A stretch of 11,130 bases of DNA, from contig JAATFK010000640.1 in the NCBI GenBank assembly GCA_015655225.1, forward strand, positions 1-11,130, written 5' to 3'. Of this stretch, positions 6,798 through 11,130 are shown piece after piece. Within the stretch, counting starts at the first letter, position 1; each line of letters begins with the position of its first letter. The position numbers were made by a program, and so were the translations under genes. The notes beneath the pieces were generated by a model that saw only the letters and a program-made list of their open reading frames with translations, searched no databases and was not told where the DNA came from. Source of the stretch: Solirubrobacterales bacterium (lineage in GTDB: Bacteria; Actinomycetota; Thermoleophilia; Solirubrobacterales; Solirubrobacteraceae).

Positions 6798-7484
6798 TCA
6801 CCCGTCCCCCCGCCCAAACGACACCCCTACGACCAGTGGTCGCCCGACGCCCGGGCGCTCGACCTCGTCGGGGACAAGTGGACGCTGCTGATCGTTCGCG
6901 ATCTCGTCAGCGGTCCACGCCGCTTCGTCGAGCTGCAGCGCACGCTGCCCGGCATCTCGACCGAGCAGCTCCGCTCCCGCCTCAACCGCATGGTGGCCGA
7001 CGGCCTGCTCACGCGTCAGCGGTACCGCGAGGTTCCGCCGCGCGTGGACTACGAGCTGACCGAGCGCGCCCGCGACCTGATCCCCGTCCTCGCCGCCCTT
7101 GCCGTCTGGGGCTACGAGTGGTCGTGGAACGAGCCGCGTCGCAGTGAGGCGATCGACATCGGCGCCATCTTCCGCCTCGCCCCCGGGCTCCTTTCGCTGC
7201 CGCGTTCGCTGCGCGGCACGGTCGAGCTGACGGTGGTGCAGCGGTCGAAGGACGGCGAGACGCGTCAGTACGCCGTCACCGTCAGACGTGGAGAGGTGAC
7301 GCTCGCCGAGCGAGCCGAGCCCGAAGCCAGCTCCACGATCAGCGGGACCGAGCGCGCGTGGATCGACGCGCTCGTCCCCGAGGGCACCCGCAAGGGGCTC
7401 GAGATCGGTGGCGACGCGAGGCTGGCGACAGCCGTGCTCGACGGGCTGATGCCCGTCGCGACCCGCGTCTCGGCGGTGGCCTGA
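6795..7484 (+). CDS. HxlR-family winged-helix regulator with SCP2-like C-terminal domain
   Basis: The protein has 229 residues. The N-terminal HxlR domain spans about 15-112: GDKWTLLIVRDLVSGPRRF (26-44) and the recognition region GISTEQLRSRLNRMVADGLL (53-72) are typical, followed by the wing VDYELTERARDL. The C-terminal half (about 120-227) resembles an SCP2/sterol-carrier-like fold, with two polar strands (VELTVVQRS and YAVTVRRGEVTLAE) and an ISGTERAWIDAL segment; it may bind a small hydrophobic ligand. HxlR proteins are DNA-binding dimers that often repress a divergent gene, here the DsbA-like protein. The start is ATT, chosen because it is the only start-like codon correctly spaced from a GGAGG and upstream of the domain. 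The protein is otherwise intact. The ligand and its targets are not known. Confidence 0.88.
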   Translation: MSPVPPPKRHPYDQWSPDARALDLVGDKWTLLIVRDLVSGPRRFVELQRTLPGISTEQLRSRLNRMVADGLLTRQRYREVPPRVDYELTERARDLIPVLAALAVWGYEWSWNEPRRSEAIDIGAIFRLAPGLLSLPRSLRGTVELTVVQRSKDGETRQYAVTVRRGEVTLAERAEPEASSTISGTERAWIDALVPEGTRKGLEIGGDARLATAVLDGLMPVATRVSAVA

Positions 7485-7515
7485 GCCACCGCTCCGCCGC
7501 GGCGCTTGCAGGTGC

Positions 7516-7545
7516 CCGCGCGACCCGTCGAACAGGGTCGCGCGG
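7516..7545 (+). terminator. Terminator hairpin after the HxlR regulator
   Basis: A perfect 11-bp stem (CCGCGCGACCC / GGGTCGCGCGG) with an 8-base loop lies 31 bases past the stop codon. Outer arms GCAGG (7508-7512) and CCTGC (7549-7553) can extend it. No T-tract follows. It could also act on minus-strand transcripts. Confidence 0.65.
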
Positions 7546-7645
7546 CCGCCTGCTCGCCGCGGCAGCTGCTTTCCTGGAGCCACCGGGGGTAGGCCGTTCA
7601 CACCCCTACGCTACGCCCTCCTGTCAAGTGCAGGTGAGAGATCGC

Positions 7646-7912
7646 TCATGCGTCGAGGCCGGCACGGAGCCGCAGCGCCGCGTCGTCGAGGCCGTCGACG
7701 CGCACCACCTTGTCCCGTCCGCTGAGCCCGCGGACGACCGCGACGCTGCTCGGCGGAACGCCGAGGAGGCGTCCCAGCAGCTTGCAGAGGGCGGCGTTGG
7801 CGCGGCCGTCGACCGGCGGCGCCGTCACCCGCACGACGAGCACCCCGTCGCGCGGGCCGACGACCTCCTCGCGCTTGGCGCGCGGTTGCAGCCGGACGTG
7901 CAGCTCACCCAT
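7646..7912 (-). CDS. DUF167 (YggU-family) small protein
   Basis: This 88-residue protein belongs to the conserved DUF167/YggU family, whose function is not established. Diagnostic segments are VRLQPRAKREEVVG (6-19), VRVTAPPVDGRANAALCKLLGRLLGV (27-52) and the GLSGRDKVVRV segment (62-72); the PPVDGxAN motif is the family signature. The length is normal for the family. An upstream in-frame ATG at 7957 would add 15 residues with no family match and run close to the tRNA-Leu gene, so I start at 7912. No Shine-Dalgarno sequence is present; TACGCT 9 bases upstream of the ATG (7922-7927) could give a leaderless mRNA. The neighbouring tRNA-Leu is transcribed divergently. Confidence 0.9.
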   Translation of the reverse strand: MGELHVRLQPRAKREEVVGPRDGVLVVRVTAPPVDGRANAALCKLLGRLLGVPPSSVAVVRGLSGRDKVVRVDGLDDAALRLRAGLDA

Positions 7913-7939
7913 TCGCGCCGGAGCGTAGCCGCTGCCCCG

Positions 7940-7945
7940 TAGGAT
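7940..7945 (+). promoter_or_regulatory. -10 box of tRNA-Leu
   Basis: TAGGAT lies 15 bases upstream of the mature 5' end of the tRNA, so transcription would start 6-8 bases before it. It is the same hexamer as upstream of the dehydrogenase at 185. The -35 region is unclear. Confidence 0.45.
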
Positions 7946-7960
7946 GAGCCGACGCACCCA

Positions 7961-8044
<84 letters not shown>

Positions 8045-8051
8045 TCGCGGG

Positions 8052-8074
8052 CGGCGGTGGTCGCCGTTGAATCT
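8052..8074 (+). terminator. Possible weak terminator of tRNA-Leu
   Basis: CGGCG (8052-8056) and CGCCG (8062-8066) form a 5-bp hairpin with a 5-base loop, followed by a moderately T-rich TTGAATCTT. It begins 8 bases past the tRNA. The stem is short, so this is tentative. Confidence 0.3.
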
Positions 8075-8108
8075 TCCCGGGGGCGAAAGGCGGCGGGGGC
8101 GGGCCTCT

Positions 8109-8130
8109 GCTCTCGAATGAGATCGAGAGC
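8109..8130. repeat. Perfect 8-bp inverted repeat around the toxin start codon
   Basis: GCTCTCGA (8109-8116) and TCGAGAGC (8123-8130) are perfect inverted copies separated by ATGAGA, whose ATG is the likely start of the decayed toxin. It could be an operator for the toxin promoter or an RNA hairpin that holds the start codon in its loop. It differs in sequence from the operator upstream of the antitoxin. Confidence 0.5.
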
Positions 8131-8313
8131 CACAGCCGCATCAGACGGGCTCCCGCGCGCGTGGGAGATCGAGTTCTTCGAGACCGACGACGGCGCCAAG
8201 CCGGTCCTCCCAGCAAGAAGCGGCAGCAGCACGAGATCGCCGAGGCGCAGCGGCGCAAGCGGGTCATTGACCTGCGCCAGGTGCGAGCGCGCAAGGTGAG
8301 AGGTCGGGCTTGA
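8117..8313 (+). pseudogene. Decayed HigB/RelE-superfamily toxin (Gp49/DUF891 type) remnant
   Basis: The N-terminal part, from the ATG at 8117, reads through AWEIEFFETDDGAKPVL, the opening strand and loop of HigB-type (phage Gp49-like) mRNA-interferase toxins. That frame then gives unrelated low-complexity residues. Starting at 8215 in another frame, KKRQQHEIAEAQRRKRVIDL up to the TGA at 8311-8313 matches the usual C-terminal helix of the same family (consensus like KKTQKTP..EI..A..R). The central part, perhaps 45-55 codons including most of the fold and the catalytic residues, is missing. The simplest reading is an internal, out-of-frame deletion. It sits directly upstream of the antitoxin, the usual toxin-first HigBA order. 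A seemingly open frame reading into it from 7967 only translates the tRNA. The family call rests on recalled consensus, not a search. Confidence 0.6.
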
Positions 8314-8338
8314 CAGGCGATGTGCGAAAGCACATACT
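8310..8338 (+). promoter_or_regulatory. Antitoxin promoter with an embedded palindromic operator
   Basis: TTGACA (8310-8315) and CATACT (8333-8338) are separated by exactly 17 bases, giving a near-consensus sigma-70 promoter, the best in the window. The spacer and the start of the -10 box contain ATGTGC-GAAA-GCACAT (8320-8335), a perfect 6-bp inverted repeat. A protein bound there would block RNA polymerase, as expected for autorepression by a HigA-type antitoxin. The -35 hexamer overlaps the TGA that ended the toxin gene. Confidence 0.7.
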
Positions 8339-8370
8339 GGGGCCTGGGTACGACGACGAGAGGAGAGGCG

Positions 8371-8658
8371 ATGACCGAGTTCGACGGTCTGATCCGGGAG
8401 ATCGAAGACGAGGCGGTCGCGGAGCTGCGCGCGCTCGACCTGCGCTTCCGCCTCGCGTCCGAGCTGCTCGCCGCGCGGCGGGACGCGCGCTTGAGCCAGC
8501 GCGAGCTGGCGGCGCGCTCAGGGGTTCAGCAGGCGGAGATCAGCAAGATCGAGCGCGGCGGCGTGGTGCCGACGCTCGCGACGATGAATCGGCTGCTGCA
8601 GCCGCTCGGTCGCCGACTTGCGATCGTCGAGGACCGCGAGCCGCCGGTCGCGGCGTGA
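8371..8658 (+). CDS. XRE-family helix-turn-helix protein, HigA-like antitoxin
   Basis: The protein has 95 residues. An N-terminal helical stretch (1-25) is followed by a Cro/CI-type HTH (about 27-82): ASELLAARRDARLSQRELAARSG (29-51), recognition helix VQQAEISKIERG (52-63) and the VPTLATMNRLLQPLGRRL tail. This layout is typical of HigA antitoxins of the toxin-first type, which bind their toxin and repress their own promoter. I start at the ATG at 8371, five bases after AGGAG, rather than the ATG at 8320, which lies inside the promoter and operator. The partner toxin gene just upstream is broken, so the protein may now act only as an autoregulator or answer to a toxin elsewhere. Its stop lies 7 bases from the stop of the convergent E1beta gene. 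Confidence 0.88.
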   Translation: MTEFDGLIREIEDEAVAELRALDLRFRLASELLAARRDARLSQRELAARSGVQQAEISKIERGGVVPTLATMNRLLQPLGRRLAIVEDREPPVAA

Positions 8659-8665
8659 CGCCCGC

Positions 8666-9700
8666 CTAGCGGAAGACGTCGGGCCCGAGGCCGAGCACGC
8701 TGAGCGCGGCGGCCTCGATCTTCTCGTCGTTCACGAGCGCGGCGCGCTCGAGGTTCTTCGCGTAGGGCATCGGCACCTCGGCGAGGCCGACGCGCTCCAC
8801 CGGCGCGTCGAGGTCGTCGAAGCAGGCACGCTGGATGCGGGCAGTGATCTCGGCGCTGACGCCGTACGTCGACCAGCCCTCGTCGACGCAGAGCGCGCGG
8901 TTCGTCTTCGCGACCGAGCGCACGACCGTCTCGGTGTCGAGCGGTCGCAGCGAGCGCAGGTCGATCACCTCGGCCGAGACGCCGTGGTCGTTCTGCAGTC
9001 TGTCAGCGACCCGCAATGCCCGCGTGGCGGCGAACGAGTGCGCGACGAGCGTGATGTCGTGACCCTCCCGCGTGACTCTCGCGCGGCCGATCTCGAACAC
9101 CTCGTCGGGATCGTCGGAGACCTCGCCTCTGACCTTGTAGCTCTGGAGGTTCTCGACCACCAGCACCGGGTCGTCGTCGCGGATCGCGGCCTTCAGCAGC
9201 CCGCGCGCGTCCGCCGGCGTGCTCGGCGCCACCACCTTCATGCCGGGCGTGTGCGCGAACCAGACCTCGAAGCTCTGCGAGTGCTGCGCCGTCAGCTGGC
9301 TGCCGCCGCCGTTCGGCGTGCGGATCACGAGCGGGCAGCCGACCTCGCCTCCGAACATGTAGCGGATCTTCGCGGCGTGGTTCACGACCTGGTCCATCGC
9401 GACGAGGATGAAGTTCAGCGTCATGATCTCGATCACCGGGCGCAGCCCCAGCATCGCGGCGCCGATGCCGGCGCCGACGAAGCCCTCCTCGGAGATCGGC
9501 GTCTCGCGCACGCGCACCGGTCCGAACTCTCTGAAGAGGCCCGCCGTCACCTTGTAGGAGCCCTCGAAGACGCCGATCTCCTCGCCCATCAGGAAGACGT
9601 CCTCGTCGCGCAGCAGCTCCTCGCGCAGCGCCAGCCGGACCGCCTCGCGATAGCTCATCGTGGTCGTGCCGAACGACGGCGTGGGGGCGACGGCGCTCAT
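8666..9700 (-). CDS. Pyruvate (or related 2-oxoacid) dehydrogenase E1 component, beta subunit
   Basis: This 344-residue protein is the beta chain of the heterotetrameric TPP-dependent E1, which decarboxylates a 2-oxoacid and acylates the lipoyl group of E2. Family landmarks include the TPP-activating glutamate in VFLMGEEIGVFEGSYKVT (E41), RVRETPISEEGFVGAGIGAA (63-82), EIMTLNFILVAMDQVVNHAAK (91-111), AQHSQSFEVWFAHTPGMKVV (138-157) and the C-terminal transketolase domain ending near VEVPMPYAKNLE-like sequence. The length is normal. The ATG at 9700 overlaps the E1alpha stop codon by 4 bases (ATGA), implying translational coupling and equal amounts of both chains. The frame stays open upstream to 10327, but that part is a shadow of E1alpha. 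Acetoin dehydrogenase or branched-chain E1beta are alternatives that sequence alone does not exclude. Confidence 0.92.
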   Translation of the reverse strand: MSAVAPTPSFGTTTMSYREAVRLALREELLRDEDVFLMGEEIGVFEGSYKVTAGLFREFGPVRVRETPISEEGFVGAGIGAAMLGLRPVIEIMTLNFILVAMDQVVNHAAKIRYMFGGEVGCPLVIRTPNGGGSQLTAQHSQSFEVWFAHTPGMKVVAPSTPADARGLLKAAIRDDDPVLVVENLQSYKVRGEVSDDPDEVFEIGRARVTREGHDITLVAHSFAATRALRVADRLQNDHGVSAEVIDLRSLRPLDTETVVRSVAKTNRALCVDEGWSTYGVSAEITARIQRACFDDLDAPVERVGLAEVPMPYAKNLERAALVNDEKIEAAALSVLGLGPDVFR

Positions 9701-10809
9701 CTGCCGAGTCCGTCGAGCACCAGCTCGCGCTCGCCGAAGGGGCTGCCCGGTCTCATCCGCGAGAACTGCCGGGCGCTGTCGGGGTCGCCGTAGAGGTGCT
9801 CGGGCAGCGAGTCGGTCGGCGGCTCGGGGCTCGCCTCCGCGAACGCGACCGCGTGCTCGACGCGCTTCTCGACGCGCGCGTCGATCGCCTCGATCTGCGC
9901 CTCGCCGACGCGCCGCTCGTCGAGCAGCCGCTGGCGGTAGAGCGCGATCGGGTCGCGCTCCTTCCAGCTCTCGATCTCGACCTCGGTGCGGTACGAGGTG
10001 CCGGGGTCGGCGACCGAGTGGCCGCGGTAGCGGTAGGTCAGCACCTCGAGCACGGACGGCTTGCGCTCCTCGCGCGCGCGGCGCAACAGCCGGTCGGCGG
10101 CGCCGAGGACGGCCTCGACGTCCTGGCCGTCGACGCGCTCGCCGTGCATCTTGAAGGCGCTCGCGCGCTTGTAGAGCTCCGGCTCGGCGGAGGCCTTCTC
10201 GACCGTCGTGCCCATCCCGTACTGGTTGTTCAGGATCAGGAAGACGATCGGCAGGTCCCAGATGCCGGCGAGGTTCAGCGACTCGTGCCAGGCGCCCATG
10301 TTGGTCGCCGCGTCGCCCAGCTCGCACAGCACCGCGTTCGGCTTGCCTCTGTAGTTGAGCGCGAGCGCCGCGCCGGTCGCGAGCGGCAGCTGGCCGGTCA
10401 CGATCCCCCAGCCGCCGAGGAAGCCCTTCGAGAAGTCGAGCAGGTGCATCGAGCCGCCGCGACCGTGGGCGGAGCCGCCCTCACGGCCGAACAGCTCGGC
10501 CATCACCGCGTCGGGGTCGACCCCGCGCGCCAGCGCCATGCCGTGCGTGCGGTAGGAGGAGAAGAGCAGGTCGTGCTCCAGCAGCGGGTGCACGGCGCCG
10601 ACCGTCGCGCCCTCCTGGCCGGAGGCGAGGTGACAGTAGCCGCCGATGCGCGCGCGCTTGTACTGACGCTCGACCTCCTCCTCGAAGACCCGGATCAGGG
10701 CCATCCGCTCGTAGAGGTCGAGCCCGTGGCTCGAATCGGGTGCCCCGTCTCCCTCTCGACGCGGTGCGCGTCGGCTGGGCGAGCGGGGCTTGGCTACGGA
10801 GCTGGGCAT
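9697..10809 (-). CDS. Pyruvate (or related 2-oxoacid) dehydrogenase E1 component, alpha subunit
   Basis: This 370-residue protein is the TPP-binding alpha chain. YRTHGMALARGV (86-97) carries a conserved active-site histidine (H89). The TPP/Mg motif runs from GDAATNMGAWHESLNLAG (165-182) to LNNQYGMGTTVE (193-204); the usual GDG reads GDA here, and the usual E after ATN is M. The loop YRYRGHSVADPG (259-270) with H264 is the conserved phosphorylation-loop region. The first 28 residues are basic and low in complexity and absent from most relatives. AGGA nine bases before the ATG supports the start, and TACCCT (10831-10836) could be the -10 box. E1beta follows with a 4-base overlap. No E2 or E3 gene lies in the window, so the complex must be completed from elsewhere. 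Pyruvate is the likeliest substrate; acetoin is possible. Confidence 0.92.
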   Translation of the reverse strand: MPSSVAKPRSPSRRAPRREGDGAPDSSHGLDLYERMALIRVFEEEVERQYKRARIGGYCHLASGQEGATVGAVHPLLEHDLLFSSYRTHGMALARGVDPDAVMAELFGREGGSAHGRGGSMHLLDFSKGFLGGWGIVTGQLPLATGAALALNYRGKPNAVLCELGDAATNMGAWHESLNLAGIWDLPIVFLILNNQYGMGTTVEKASAEPELYKRASAFKMHGERVDGQDVEAVLGAADRLLRRAREERKPSVLEVLTYRYRGHSVADPGTSYRTEVEIESWKERDPIALYRQRLLDERRVGEAQIEAIDARVEKRVEHAVAFAEASPEPPTDSLPEHLYGDPDSARQFSRMRPGSPFGERELVLDGLGR

Positions 10810-10830
10810 GGGAGGCGGTCCTCATCTTTC

Positions 10831-10836
10831 AGGGTA
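10831..10836 (-). promoter_or_regulatory. Candidate -10 box of the E1alpha-E1beta operon
   Basis: TACCCT on the minus strand lies 21 bases before the E1alpha ATG, leaving a short leader with GAGGA as ribosome binding site. The -35 region is not recognisable. Confidence 0.35.
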
Positions 10837-10936
10837 GCGAGCCGGGAAAGCGAGCGAGAAGGCTGCGCACCCGCCATCCGGGGGGTCGGCGGCAGGCGGG
10901 CGGGTGTCGACGGGACGGAAGTTCCATGATGCGGAC

Positions 10937-11130
10937 ATGGCACTTCCCTTCTGGGCCTCCGACGCGGCGCTGCTGATCTCCCAGAGCGCGCTCGTCGCCC
11001 TGCCGCGCCCGCGCGCGCTGCCGTGGCTCGAACGGCTCGGGACGCGCCTGCAGAGCCGCTGGTGGGCGCTCGTCCCGCTCGCCTCGATCGTCGGGGCGAT
11101 CGTCGCGATCACGGCCACGACCGCGTCGGC
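10937..11130 (+). CDS. N-terminal part of an unidentified membrane protein (runs off the window)
   Basis: From the ATG at 10937 the frame stays open to the end of the window, giving 64 complete codons. The product starts MALPFWASDAALLISQSALV, passes a basic, proline-containing stretch (PRPRALPWLERLGTRLQSRW) and then a hydrophobic run (WALVPLASIVGAIVAITATT) that looks like a transmembrane helix. I do not recognise the family. No Shine-Dalgarno sequence is present; CATGAT ends 6 bases before the ATG and might give a leaderless mRNA. The ATGs at 10926 and 10929 are in another frame that closes at 10976. The gene is divergent from the E1 operon, with 127 bases between them. Confidence 0.6.
   Translation, partial: MALPFWASDAALLISQSALVALPRPRALPWLERLGTRLQSRWWALVPLASIVGAIVAITATTAS

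Noticed and set aside
7622..7627. TTGACA on the minus strand downstream of DUF167
   Set aside because: No -10 box at 16-18 bases and no gene to be transcribed there; it would only run antisense into the HxlR gene.
8320..8370. Earlier ATG for the HTH protein at 8320
   Set aside because: It lies inside the operator and upstream of the -10 box, so a transcript from the promoter would not contain it; AGGAG supports 8371.
9701..10327. N-terminal extension of E1beta to 10327
   Set aside because: The extension is an arginine-rich shadow frame within E1alpha; the ATGA overlap at 9697-9700 gives the natural start.

Overview
This window comes from a very GC-rich chromosome with high-GC actinobacterial features. 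The initiator tRNA has no encoded CCA. Several genes look leaderless, with a TAGGAT-like -10 box directly before the start codon. The TPP enzyme and the cyclase are of mycobacterial type. I infer a deep-branching actinobacterium, possibly Thermoleophilia/Solirubrobacterales; nothing in the window proves the taxon. All coding regions look chromosomal and mostly housekeeping. I see no insertion sequence, prophage, CRISPR array or biosynthetic cluster.

Layout. (1) 1-2068: an initiator tRNA on the minus strand faces away from a leaderless plus-strand pair, a D-2-hydroxyacid dehydrogenase (glyoxylate reductase type) and a Ppx/GppA phosphatase. (2) 2069-2380: a gene-poor gap that holds a 16-codon ORF with a strong ribosome binding site, two further hairpins and a very strong terminator, so it is a candidate small transcript. 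(3) 2383-6584: minus-strand genes for an IlvG-like TPP enzyme, a membrane class III adenylate cyclase (6 TM + HAMP + cyclase domain) and a DsbA-family oxidoreductase without its CxxC. (4) 6795-7484: a plus-strand HxlR-type regulator with an SCP2-like C-terminal domain, divergent from the DsbA gene and apparently started at ATT. (5) 7646-8658: a DUF167 gene (minus), tRNA-Leu(UAA), the decayed remnant of a HigB-type toxin, and an intact XRE/HigA-type antitoxin whose own promoter carries a palindromic operator. (6) 8666-10809: pyruvate dehydrogenase E1 alpha and E1 beta, overlapping by ATGA, on the minus strand. (7) 10937-end: the start of an unidentified membrane protein.

How the parts fit together. 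E1alpha/E1beta decarboxylate a 2-oxoacid, but E2 and E3 are not adjacent. The dehydrogenase/Ppx pair is probably one transcript. The cyclase makes a second messenger. The HxlR regulator probably controls itself and the divergent DsbA-like gene. No complete new defence or mobile system is visible. The items most worth following are the decayed toxin with its retained, operator-controlled antitoxin, the structured small-ORF/RNA locus at 2151-2361, the ATT start, and the bldA-like tRNA in a region with no TTA codons.
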